The notes beneath the pieces are model-generated. The model was not told the origin of the DNA. It did no database searches and was given only the letters and a program-made list of their open reading frames with translations. A program made the position numbers and the translations under genes. Source: an uncultured Alistipes sp. (GTDB lineage: Bacteria; Bacteroidota; Bacteroidia; Bacteroidales; Rikenellaceae). Taken from it: a stretch of 64,000 nt of DNA. The stretch is from positions 92,237-156,236 of the forward strand of contig CAJMKE010000003.1 in the NCBI GenBank assembly GCA_905213895.1, read 5' to 3'. Within the stretch, counting starts at the first letter, position 1. Every line of letters begins with the position of its first letter. Below, one piece after another: positions 17,001-24,636 of this stretch.

Positions 17001-17150
17001 ATGACTACGAAGAATTACATTAGCCCGGAGATCGACATCTTCAAGTTTGCTGCCGAAGCCGGATTTCAGGACAGTACTATCGCGAGCGGTACTGGAACTT
17101 CTGCGTTCACTACCAATAACAGCGACAACGACGCAGACGCTTGGGAGTAA
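17001..17150 (+). CDS. Small YISPEI-type protein, 49 residues
   Basis: ATG at 17001 to TAA at 17150. It starts MTTKNYISPEIDIFKFAAEA and continues with a Ser/Thr/Gly/Asn-rich tail ending DNDADAWE. Short proteins with an N-terminal Y-x-x-PEI motif and a low-complexity polar tail are frequent in Bacteroidales next to surface-protein genes, as I recall; their function is unknown. No signal peptide or cysteine is present. It is 31 bases before the fimbrillin-like lipoprotein gene and has its own long leader, so the two are probably co-transcribed. It could be a regulatory or peptide-precursor ORF; nothing in the sequence decides this. Confidence 0.7.
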   Translation: MTTKNYISPEIDIFKFAAEAGFQDSTIASGTGTSAFTTNNSDNDADAWE

Positions 17151-17181
17151 ATAGAAACTTAAAAATCGAATCATCTGAATT

Positions 17182-18609
17182 ATGAAAAAATTATTGTTTG
17201 TTTTAGCAGCATCGGCAACGATATTGTCGGGTTGTTCGAAAGAAGAAGGGAACAACATTGCACCGGTCGAAAAAGATGGAATTTCGGTATTGAACGCAAT
17301 AATACCCGAAAGCCGTACTACACTGGACGGTCTCAATGTAATTTGGTCTCCGGAAGATAAATTGAGCGTATGGAGCGACGAAAGACAAACTCCGCTTACC
17401 TATGCTCTTACAGCCGGAGCAGGTGAAACGACAGCGACATTCGAATACAACAAGCCTAACGAAAATGCGCCAGGCGGTATCGTCGGCAAAGAGTATTATG
17501 CCGTGTACCCTTTCAACACCAAAACGACCGTTTCCGGAAACCAGGGCTACATCGAATTGCCTAAGAGCCAGGACTGCACCTCCGTTGAAAATTTCGAGCC
17601 GACGTTCAATCCGATGGCAGCCGTAAACAGCGAATTGAACAACATGGTATTTCATAACCTCTGCGGTATCGTAGTTGTGGAAGTTACTCCTGACCAAGAT
17701 TTGAGCCTTACCAAAATCGTATTGGAGACCAACGGCTCTCAGCCTCTTTGCGGTCCGGCGGTCATTACTTTCCCTGCTCCGGGCGCAGGCGTACCGACAT
17801 TGAAGGCAACCGACGCAAGTTCCAATCAGTTGACGCTCGCATGCCAGAATGTGACATTGACAAAAGGCGTAGCGGCTAAATTCTATATCGTCGTACCTGC
17901 CGGCAAATACGACAACATGAGCATTACCATTTTCACCAATTTGAAATACGACGAAACTCTTCGCAAGGTTCGTTTCAAGAAAGCGCTCAATATAGCAGCC
18001 GGCGAAATCACGACTGTCGGAGCGAATTTCGACCTTATCACTGTCGAGCCTCATTCGTATGAAATCGGCGATAAATACCCATTCGACGCTGCTTCTGATG
18101 CAGAGGTAAAGGGTATCGTATTCGCTCTTACCAATGCAGAAGGAACTGCCGGTAAGGTTATGGCAATCAATGACTGCGGCGCAGAAAATGCGACTTATGC
18201 ATGGGGACCTGCCAAAGCCACTCCGGTTATGGCCAGTGCAACGGACGGCTCTGTAAACATGGCTATTGCCAATAATAATATCGCCAATTATCCGGCATTC
18301 GAAGCATGCAAAAATTATTCTGTCGAAGGTTTGAATTGGTATTTGCCGGCACGCGACGAATTGCAGGCGATTATGAACAATTATAATTCTCTGGAATCGA
18401 CTTGGCGTTCCGTTACAGGAAAGACCGAGGAAACAGACTATATGCTTCCGGGCGATAATTACTGGACATCGAGCATGGGCGGCACTCGTAATAAAACCGT
18501 ATACTACTGGACTTACACAGGAGCAAGCGGTATGGAAGAAGCAGCCATCAGCAGCGTGGCTACTTCGAAGTATTCCGTTCGTGCAGTAGCGAAATTCTCC
18601 TCGAAATAA
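17182..18609 (+). CDS. Fimbrillin-like lipoprotein with C-terminal DUF1566/Lcl-type domain
   Basis: A 475-residue lipoprotein (MKKLLFVLAASATILSGC, Cys18). The N-terminal part (about residues 25-290) follows the fimbrillin family pattern: ESRTTLDG, VIWSPEDKLSVWSD, FEYNKP, EYYAVYPF and a beta-rich core with VFHNLCGIVVVEV. The C-terminal part (about 295-475) carries LNWYLPARDELQAIMNN, DNYWTSS and the terminal YSVRAVAKF, the DUF1566/Lcl C-terminal fold used in many Bacteroidota surface lipoproteins. Likely an exported surface or fimbria-like subunit. A strong terminator follows, making a two-gene unit with the 49-residue ORF. Confidence 0.82.
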   Translation: MKKLLFVLAASATILSGCSKEEGNNIAPVEKDGISVLNAIIPESRTTLDGLNVIWSPEDKLSVWSDERQTPLTYALTAGAGETTATFEYNKPNENAPGGIVGKEYYAVYPFNTKTTVSGNQGYIELPKSQDCTSVENFEPTFNPMAAVNSELNNMVFHNLCGIVVVEVTPDQDLSLTKIVLETNGSQPLCGPAVITFPAPGAGVPTLKATDASSNQLTLACQNVTLTKGVAAKFYIVVPAGKYDNMSITIFTNLKYDETLRKVRFKKALNIAAGEITTVGANFDLITVEPHSYEIGDKYPFDAASDAEVKGIVFALTNAEGTAGKVMAINDCGAENATYAWGPAKATPVMASATDGSVNMAIANNNIANYPAFEACKNYSVEGLNWYLPARDELQAIMNNYNSLESTWRSVTGKTEETDYMLPGDNYWTSSMGGTRNKTVYYWTYTGASGMEEAAISSVATSKYSVRAVAKFSSK

Positions 18610-18623
18610 TCATTAAAATCAAT

Positions 18624-18666
18624 AAAACACACCGGTCTGTTTTCAAGAAACAGACCGGTGTGTTTT
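18624..18666 (+). terminator. Terminator after the fimbrillin-like lipoprotein gene
   Basis: Perfect 19-bp inverted repeat (18624-18642 and 18648-18666, core CACACCGGTCTG / CAGACCGGTGTG) with a 5-base loop; A4 on the left and T4 on the right make it usable in either direction. It begins 15 bases after the stop. Confidence 0.92.
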
Positions 18667-18819
18667 ATATACTTGCCAAATCCGAAAAAATCAATATACA
18701 AATATTGATACACAACGGCAGATTGCAACGCGACACTAACGTTATGCTCGCAGTAACGTCGTTACAATACTTCCGTGTAGAATTATATATATGTGCCGAA
18801 AATAAATCAGAGCATATTT

Positions 18820-18850
18820 TTTGCAGAAACGCAAAATATTTATATTTTTG
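18820..18850 (+). promoter_or_regulatory. Promoter of the SRP RNA gene
   Basis: TTTG at 18820-18823, a 19-base spacer and TATTTTTG at 18843-18850 match the Bacteroidota sigma-ABfr consensus (TTTG-N19-TAnnTTTG) completely. The predicted start, about 5 bases on, coincides with the 5' end of the RNA stem at 18856. Confidence 0.82.
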
Positions 18851-18855
18851 CAGTC

Positions 18856-18952
18856 GGGTAAGTCTTATACGACCAGCTCCCGCAGAACTCCCCCAGGCGA
18901 GGAATCGAGCAAGGGTATGCGGTCGTAGCGGTGCGATATAAGTCGCTTACCC
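18856..18952 (+). ncRNA. ffs: Signal recognition particle RNA (4.5S-like, small SRP RNA)
   Basis: About 97 bases. The ends pair (GGGTAAG 18856-18862 with CTTACCC 18946-18952). The apical domain IV is plain: CCCCCAGG, stem CGA, GGAA tetraloop (18901-18904), stem TCG, AGCAAGGG, giving the asymmetric and symmetric internal loops bound by the Ffh M domain. Long helix arms continue on each side (CGACCAGC with GCGGTCG). A T6 tract (18953-18958) ends it, and a consensus promoter precedes it. The RNA binds Ffh to target nascent membrane and exported proteins to FtsY/SecYEG. The small open frames across this region are not genes. Confidence 0.92.
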
Positions 18953-18959
18953 TTTTTTG
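18946..18959 (+). terminator. 3' end and T-tract of the SRP RNA gene
   Basis: The closing stem of the RNA itself followed by TTTTTTG (18953-18959) serves as an intrinsic terminator. Confidence 0.6.
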
Positions 18960-18983
18960 TTTTCCGCGCAGCGGGGTATCGTC

Positions 18984-19012
18984 AAGGACTTTAAGGACCT
19001 TAAAGTCTTTAA
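18984..19012. repeat. TTAAGG-family array 3
   Basis: AAGGACTTTAAGG-A-CCTTAAAGTCTTTAA, a hairpin-forming member of the dispersed family, between the SRP RNA gene and the outer-membrane protein gene. Confidence 0.9.
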
Positions 19013-19090
19013 TAGCGCAGACAAGCATCCTATCTCACCTATATTTTCGCAAATTTTCGCCGTAAAAGTCGGATTTTTCCGATTTATTCA

Positions 19091-19098
19091 TATATTTG
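19091..19098 (+). promoter_or_regulatory. -7 promoter element before the outer-membrane protein/pot genes
   Basis: TATATTTG, perfect TAnnTTTG, 34 bases before the ATG at 19133. No TTTG at the expected -33 spacing. Confidence 0.55.
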
Positions 19099-19132
19099 CA
19101 CCCCGTTAACCATTATATACTTTTTATGGAAA

Positions 19133-20218
19133 ATGAGAAAAATTCTTGCTTTGTTGGTAGCGATTCCATGCTACTTCTGTACCTACTCACAAGAGGCTGA
19201 GTCCTTGGGAAATACACCCGAACTGACTATCATTCCTCGTTTCGACGTCAATCCTTATATTCCGGTCGGCAATAAGGGTAACGGAGGCGTCGATTTCAGC
19301 AACTCCTCTCTCTACACGGTATTCGAAGGGAATATCGGCGAGCACTTCTCCTATTCGATGTGCAATCACTGGCTCTCGACCGACCCGAAATCTCTCTACA
19401 AAAACTCATTCCGTTCCGACGACAACAACTGGGTCGATTGGCTGACGCTGTCGTACTCCGTAGGCAATTTCACGTTTTCGCTCGGCAAGGACATGATGGC
19501 TATCGGAGGTTACGAACTCGACGCAATGGATGTCGATTCGCACATCAATCTCAGTTCCGGTTTCTGGAACAACATCGCGATATATCAGTGGGGCGGTAAA
19601 GTCGAATACTCCCCTACCGAATCGTCCACGCTGGCTTTCCATTTCACCACGTCGCCTTTCGCCGAACGACCGTTCGCGGGTAAACTCTTTACCTATTCGC
19701 TCTATTGGAGCGGCGAATACGGCTGTTTTTCGCCGATATGGTCGGCGAACTTCATGGAATACGAACGGGGACGTTTCATATCCATAATATCGCTCGGCAA
19801 CAGGTTCGACATAGGCGATTTCGCGATAGAACTCGACTACATGAACAGGGCATCGTCCACAAAACGGTTTTTCGACCAGGAGATGTCGCTCATAGGCAAA
19901 TTGTCGTACAACCTGAAAGACAAGGCAGAATTTTTCATAAAAGGCGGATACGAGTTCCGCCACGGCGACGAAGACCTGTTCGGATACGGCGACGATTGGG
20001 AAATCGACGGCAGCATAGTCCCGACAGGCATCATGCGGCGAAAGGATTATGCGTTCTACGGCGCGGGCATACACTATTATCCGCTCCGCAACAGTCGGGA
20101 CCTGCGCATACATGCCGTCGTCGCTGCGAACAACTATTCGAACGACGTATCGCTGACGCTCGGCGCAACATACTATTTCAACCTGACGCGAACCGTATTG
20201 CGTCATCGCAGGAAATAG
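19133..20218 (+). CDS. Putative outer-membrane beta-barrel protein (porin-like)
   Basis: A 361-residue protein with a signal peptide ([20 protein letters not shown]) and alternating strand pattern throughout: [82 protein letters not shown]. This is typical of 16-stranded Bacteroidota porin-like proteins. It lies 37 bases upstream of the potA-like ATG on the same strand, so it may provide outer-membrane passage for the substrate of the ABC transporter (inference). A few charged residues after the last strand (LRHRRK) are unusual for a barrel C-terminus. No specific family is recognised with confidence. Confidence 0.68.
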   Translation: MRKILALLVAIPCYFCTYSQEAESLGNTPELTIIPRFDVNPYIPVGNKGNGGVDFSNSSLYTVFEGNIGEHFSYSMCNHWLSTDPKSLYKNSFRSDDNNWVDWLTLSYSVGNFTFSLGKDMMAIGGYELDAMDVDSHINLSSGFWNNIAIYQWGGKVEYSPTESSTLAFHFTTSPFAERPFAGKLFTYSLYWSGEYGCFSPIWSANFMEYERGRFISIISLGNRFDIGDFAIELDYMNRASSTKRFFDQEMSLIGKLSYNLKDKAEFFIKGGYEFRHGDEDLFGYGDDWEIDGSIVPTGIMRRKDYAFYGAGIHYYPLRNSRDLRIHAVVAANNYSNDVSLTLGATYYFNLTRTVLRHRRK

Positions 20219-20255
20219 CGTAAACGGATTGTCAATAAATAATTTTCAACCGGTA

Positions 20256-21638
20256 ATGGGTAACAACGAATCAATAATCAAAATCGAGCATCTTTCGAAA
20301 TCGTTCGGCGACAAGAAGGTACTCAACGACATAAACCTCGAAATCAAACGCGGCGAATTCATAACCTTTCTCGGTCCGTCGGGCTGCGGCAAAACCACGC
20401 TTCTGCGACTGCTCGCCGGATTCAACCGCGCCGACGAAGGCTCGATAACGATGGAGGGCAACGAAATATCGGAAGTTCCGCCGCACCTCCGTCCGCTCAA
20501 TACGGTATTCCAGCGTTACGCGCTGTTTCCGCATCTGGACGTGTACGACAACATCGCATTCGGACTGAAACTGAAAAAGGTTCCGTCGGACGAAATCGAC
20601 AAGCGCGTGCGCAAGGTATTGAAGATGGTAAGCATGACCGACTATGAAGACCGCGACGTAAATTCGCTGTCGGGAGGTCAGCAGCAGCGTGTCGCTATCG
20701 CGCGTGCAATCGTCAACCAGCCGAAAGTGCTGCTTCTGGACGAACCGCTGGCGGCACTCGACCTGAAAATGCGCAAGGACATGCAGATGGAGTTGAAGGA
20801 GATGCACAAGACACTGGGCATAACCTTCATCTACGTAACGCACGACCAGGAGGAGGCACTGACGCTCAGCGACACCATCGTCGTCATGAGCGAGGGCAGA
20901 ATCCAGCAGATAGGTTCGCCGACGGACATCTACAACGAACCAACCAACTCGTTCGTAGCCGATTTCATCGGCGAAAGCAACATTCTGAACGGCACGATGA
21001 TAAAAGACCGCGAGGTTTCATTCATCGGACACACTTTCGAGTGCGTGGACGAGGGATTCGGCGAACATGCCGAGGTGGACGTGGTAATCCGTCCGGAGGA
21101 CATCTACATCATCGCCAATGCCGATAACGCCAAATTCACTGGCGTAGTCAAGTCATGCACATTCAAGGGCGTACATTACGAAATGTTCGTCGATACCGAC
21201 AAGGGATTCGAACTGATGATTCAGGACTACAATCCGTTCGAGGTAGGCTCGACGGTCGGAATGTTCATCAAGCCGTCGGACATCCACGTGATGAAGAAGG
21301 AACGTACCTGCAACACGTTCGACGGCGTTATGGTATCGCCGACCCGCGTCGAGATGCTCGGTGCGGAGTTCGACTGTCCGGAATGCGGCATGCAGGCGGG
21401 CGACGAAGTCCGTGTACGCGTCGATTTCGACAAGGTGGAACTGCTCGACAACAAGGAGGACGGCACGCTTACGGGCGAAGTCCATTTCATCCTGTACAAA
21501 GGCAACCACTATCATCTGACGGTCGTTACCGATGACGGCGACAACCTCTATGTAGATACCGACGACATTTGGGACAACTGCGACCTCGTCGGAATCTCGA
21601 TAGCACCGGAGAACATGCGTATCACCAAACGTGTCTAA
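20256..21638 (+). CDS. potA: Spermidine/putrescine-type ABC transporter ATP-binding protein
   Basis: A 460-residue ATPase from ATG at 20256 (the frame opens at a TTG nine codons earlier). Walker [11 protein letters not shown]-loop [12 protein letters not shown], signature [14 protein letters not shown], Walker [13 protein letters not shown] and H-loop [10 protein letters not shown] are all present. After the ATPase, TOBE-type beta segments occur twice (about residues 270-350 and 355-460), making it about 80 residues longer than E. coli PotA (378). The extra segment includes a CPEC pair. It energises the PotBC channel. First ABC gene of the operon, followed by potB within 12 bases. Confidence 0.9.
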   Translation: MGNNESIIKIEHLSKSFGDKKVLNDINLEIKRGEFITFLGPSGCGKTTLLRLLAGFNRADEGSITMEGNEISEVPPHLRPLNTVFQRYALFPHLDVYDNIAFGLKLKKVPSDEIDKRVRKVLKMVSMTDYEDRDVNSLSGGQQQRVAIARAIVNQPKVLLLDEPLAALDLKMRKDMQMELKEMHKTLGITFIYVTHDQEEALTLSDTIVVMSEGRIQQIGSPTDIYNEPTNSFVADFIGESNILNGTMIKDREVSFIGHTFECVDEGFGEHAEVDVVIRPEDIYIIANADNAKFTGVVKSCTFKGVHYEMFVDTDKGFELMIQDYNPFEVGSTVGMFIKPSDIHVMKKERTCNTFDGVMVSPTRVEMLGAEFDCPECGMQAGDEVRVRVDFDKVELLDNKEDGTLTGEVHFILYKGNHYHLTVVTDDGDNLYVDTDDIWDNCDLVGISIAPENMRITKRV

Positions 21639-21649
21639 TTGCGGCGGAA

Positions 21650-22447
21650 ATGAACAGACTGTTGAAAATATCGACCAGAAGGTCGAATTGGGCGATACCC
21701 TATTTCATCTTTCTGATGATATTCGTGGTGCTGCCGCTCGTGCTGATTTTCATATACGCATTCAAGGACAACGCGGGCAATTTCACGTTTCAGAACTTCG
21801 TGAAATTCGCCACGCAGCCCGAAGCGGTAAACACGTTCATCTACTCTATCGGCATCGCGCTCATCACGACCATTCTTTGCATCCTGCTGGGCTATCCTGC
21901 CGCCTATATCCTGAGCGACAAGAGCCTTAACAGGTCGCAGATAACCGTCGTACTGTTCATCCTGCCGATGTGGATAAACATCCTCGTGCGCACGCTCGCT
22001 ACGGTGGCTCTGTTCGACTTCGTGCATATTCCGCTCGGCGAGGGCGCGCTGATATTCGGAATGGTCTACAACTTCCTGCCGTTCATGATATATCCTATCT
22101 ACAATACGATGCAGAAGATGGACCACTCGCTGATAGAGGCTGCCGAAGACCTCGGAGCGACATCGGGCAAAGTGTTTTGGAAAGTCATTATGCCTCTGTC
22201 GATGCCGGGTGTGATGAGCGGAATCATGATGGTGTTCATGCCGACGATTTCGACGTTCGCCATCGCCGAACTGCTGACGATGAACAACGTGAAACTATTC
22301 GGTACGACGATTCAGGAGAACATCAACAACGGAATGTGGAACTACGGTGCGGCACTGTCGCTAATCATGCTGATAATAATAGGCGTAACGAGCCTGTTGT
22401 CGGACGGCAGCGACACCGAATCGGATAACGAGGGAGGATTGATATGA
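21650..22447 (+). CDS. potB: Spermidine/putrescine-type ABC transporter permease PotB
   Basis: A 265-residue inner-membrane permease from ATG at 21650 (MNRLLKISTRRSNWAIPYFI). It has six hydrophobic segments and the cytoplasmic EAA loop EAAEDLGATSGKVFWKVIMP that docks on the ATPase. The open frame extends further upstream only into the potA 3' end. It ends four bases into potC (ATGA overlap). Confidence 0.9.
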   Translation: MNRLLKISTRRSNWAIPYFIFLMIFVVLPLVLIFIYAFKDNAGNFTFQNFVKFATQPEAVNTFIYSIGIALITTILCILLGYPAAYILSDKSLNRSQITVVLFILPMWINILVRTLATVALFDFVHIPLGEGALIFGMVYNFLPFMIYPIYNTMQKMDHSLIEAAEDLGATSGKVFWKVIMPLSMPGVMSGIMMVFMPTISTFAIAELLTMNNVKLFGTTIQENINNGMWNYGAALSLIMLIIIGVTSLLSDGSDTESDNEGGLI

Positions 22448-23250
22448 TGAAGAAGTTTTTCGCACAATCGTATCTGTGGCTGCTGCTGGCGATGCTCTAT
22501 GCGCCGATACTCATCATTGCCATATTCTCGTTCACCGAAGCCAAGGTTTTGGGCAACTGGACAGGATTTTCGACCAATCTCTACACGTCGCTCTTTTCGG
22601 GCGGAGTGCGGCACTCGCTTGTCGATGCCATCGAGAATACGTTCACGATAGCCCTGATTGCCGCAGCGGTTTCGACGCTGCTGGGCAGCATAGCGGCAAT
22701 AGGCATATTCAACATGCACGGTCGCAAGCGTCAGGCAATCACGTTTCTGAACAACATTCCGATGCTCAATCCGGACATCATAACCGGTATCTCGCTGTTC
22801 CTGCTATTCGTAAGCCTCGGCATAACGCAGGGATATCTGACGGTCGTGCTCGCGCATATCGCATTCTGCACGCCTTACGTCGTGTTGAGCGTAATGCCGC
22901 GATTGCGACAGATGAACCCCAATATTTACGAAGCGGCTCTCGATTTGGGGGCTACGCCGTTTCAGGCACTCCGCAAAGTCATCATGCCGGAGATTAGGTC
23001 GGGCATGATTTCGGGATTCATCCTCTCGTTCACGCTTTCGATAGACGACTTCGCGGTTACGATATTCACCATCGGAAATCATGGACTGGAAACGCTGTCC
23101 ACATTCATCTATGCGGACGCCCGCAAGGGAGGACTTACGCCCGAACTGCGACCGCTTTCGACAATCATTTTCGCCACGGTATTGCTGCTGCTCGTAATCA
23201 TCAACATCCGTGCGCACCGCAATGCCAAAAAACAACAAACGACAAATTAA
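22444..23250 (+). CDS. potC: Spermidine/putrescine-type ABC transporter permease PotC
   Basis: A 268-residue permease with six membrane segments and the EAA loop EAALDLGATPFQALRKVIMP, plus LSFTLSIDDFAVTIF typical of PotC. The start overlaps the potB stop; a second in-frame ATG follows immediately. It forms the channel with PotB. potD starts 10 bases after its stop. Confidence 0.9.
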   Translation: MMKKFFAQSYLWLLLAMLYAPILIIAIFSFTEAKVLGNWTGFSTNLYTSLFSGGVRHSLVDAIENTFTIALIAAAVSTLLGSIAAIGIFNMHGRKRQAITFLNNIPMLNPDIITGISLFLLFVSLGITQGYLTVVLAHIAFCTPYVVLSVMPRLRQMNPNIYEAALDLGATPFQALRKVIMPEIRSGMISGFILSFTLSIDDFAVTIFTIGNHGLETLSTFIYADARKGGLTPELRPLSTIIFATVLLLLVIINIRAHRNAKKQQTTN

Positions 23251-23260
23251 AAATCGAGAA

Positions 23261-24571
23261 ATGAGGAAATTCATCAACTTCGTATTCGCATCGGCAATCG
23301 CGCTGATGACATTCGCAGGCTGTGCAAAGGAGGACAACCGCGAAAACATTCTGAAAATATACAACTGGGCGGACTACATCGACGAAGACGTCCTTACCGA
23401 GTTCAAGGACTGGTACAAGGAGCAGACCGGCGAAGACGTTACGATAATCTACCAACTGTTCGACATCAACGAAATCATGCTCGCCAAAATCGAGCGCGGA
23501 CACGAGGATTTCGACGTCGTATGCCCGTCGGACTATATTATCGAGCGAATGCTGCGCAACGACCTGCTGCTGCCTATCGACCGTGATTTCGGCGACACGC
23601 CGAACTATATCGACGGCAATCTGTCGCCTTACATCGTCGATTGCTTCAACAAAATCGACGGACACGGCAAGAATGCCAACGACTACTCGGTCGGCTACAT
23701 GTGGGGAACGACCGGCATACTCTACAACACCAAATACGTAACCGAGGAGGAGGCTTCGACATGGTCGATTCTCCAAAACGAGAAATTCGGCGGCAAGATA
23801 TTCGTCAAGGACGCATTCCGCGACGTTTACAGTCCTATCCTCGTCTATCTCAATCAGGATGAAATCGCATCCGGCAAGGTTACGCTCGACGAACTGATGT
23901 ACGATTCGTCGGACGAATCCATCGCACGCGTCGAAAACTATCTGAAAGATGCGAAGAAATACATCGCCGGCTGGGAGGCCGATTTCGGCAAGGAGATGAT
24001 GACCAAGGAGAAGGCATACGTCAATCTGACATGGAGCGGCGATGCGGTATGGGCAATCGAGGAGGCTGCCGCAGTGGGCGTTTCGCTCGACTACGCGGTA
24101 CCGAAAGAGGGCAGCAACGTATGGTTCGACGGATGGGTAATCCCCAAATATGCCAAGAACGTCAAGGCGGCGAAATATTTCATCAACTTCCTGTGCCGTC
24201 CCGACATCGCAATCCGCAACATGGACGCTATCGGTTATGTAAGTGCGGTAGGCGCACCTGAGGTTCTCGAAAACCGCACCGACGATTCGCTCGACGAAGC
24301 AATCGACGTAAGTTACTTTTTCGGCGAGGGTGCCGACAGCGTGAAAATCGACCGCGTGCAGTATCCGTCAGCCGAGGTCATCGCCCGCTGCGCCATGATG
24401 CACGATTCGGGCGACCGCACCGAACAGATGCTCGAAATGTGGTCGCGCGTCAAGGGCGACAACATCAACACGGGAATCATCATCATCTGTGCCTGCGCCC
24501 TTATCGGACTGCTCGCCCTTGCATTCGCAAGACGCAGCAAGCGTTCGAAGAAACGCCGCTCGAAAAGATAG
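23261..24571 (+). CDS. potD: Spermidine/putrescine-type binding protein PotD, with C-terminal membrane anchor
   Basis: A 436-residue protein from ATG at 23261 (MRKFINFVFASAIALMTFAGC), a lipoprotein signal with Cys21. The body is a type II periplasmic binding protein of the PotD/F family: ILKIYNWADYIDEDVLTEF, DVVCPSDYIIERML, YMWGTTGILYNT, WFDGWVIPKYAKN. After the domain, residues about 405-422 (GIIIICACALIGLLALAF) form a hydrophobic helix, followed by a strongly basic tail (ARRSKRSKKRRSKR). So it appears to be held at the inner membrane by its C-terminus in addition to, or in place of, a lipid. E. coli PotD has neither. The ligand may be a polyamine, but this is inferred from the family. Confidence 0.87.
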   Translation: MRKFINFVFASAIALMTFAGCAKEDNRENILKIYNWADYIDEDVLTEFKDWYKEQTGEDVTIIYQLFDINEIMLAKIERGHEDFDVVCPSDYIIERMLRNDLLLPIDRDFGDTPNYIDGNLSPYIVDCFNKIDGHGKNANDYSVGYMWGTTGILYNTKYVTEEEASTWSILQNEKFGGKIFVKDAFRDVYSPILVYLNQDEIASGKVTLDELMYDSSDESIARVENYLKDAKKYIAGWEADFGKEMMTKEKAYVNLTWSGDAVWAIEEAAAVGVSLDYAVPKEGSNVWFDGWVIPKYAKNVKAAKYFINFLCRPDIAIRNMDAIGYVSAVGAPEVLENRTDDSLDEAIDVSYFFGEGADSVKIDRVQYPSAEVIARCAMMHDSGDRTEQMLEMWSRVKGDNINTGIIIICACALIGLLALAFARRSKRSKKRRSKR

Positions 24572-24596
24572 GCTTCGCGAGCAACGAAACTGCAAC

Positions 24597-24634
24597 AAAG
24601 TCCTTAAAGTCGTTAATGTCTTTAAGGACTTTTT
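24597..24634. terminator. Bidirectional terminator built from TTAAGG-family array 4
   Basis: Perfect 13-bp inverted repeat AAAGTCCTTAAAG (24597-24609) and CTTTAAGGACTTT (24620-24632), loop of 10, followed by T residues on the right. It lies between the convergent potD and YidE-type genes, 25 and 4 bases from their stops, so it can terminate both. Confidence 0.85.
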
Positions 24635-24636
24635 TA

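Noticed and set aside
18660..19028. Small open frames over the SRP RNA region
   Set aside because: They run across the RNA, its promoter and a repeat array; the RNA explains the conservation.
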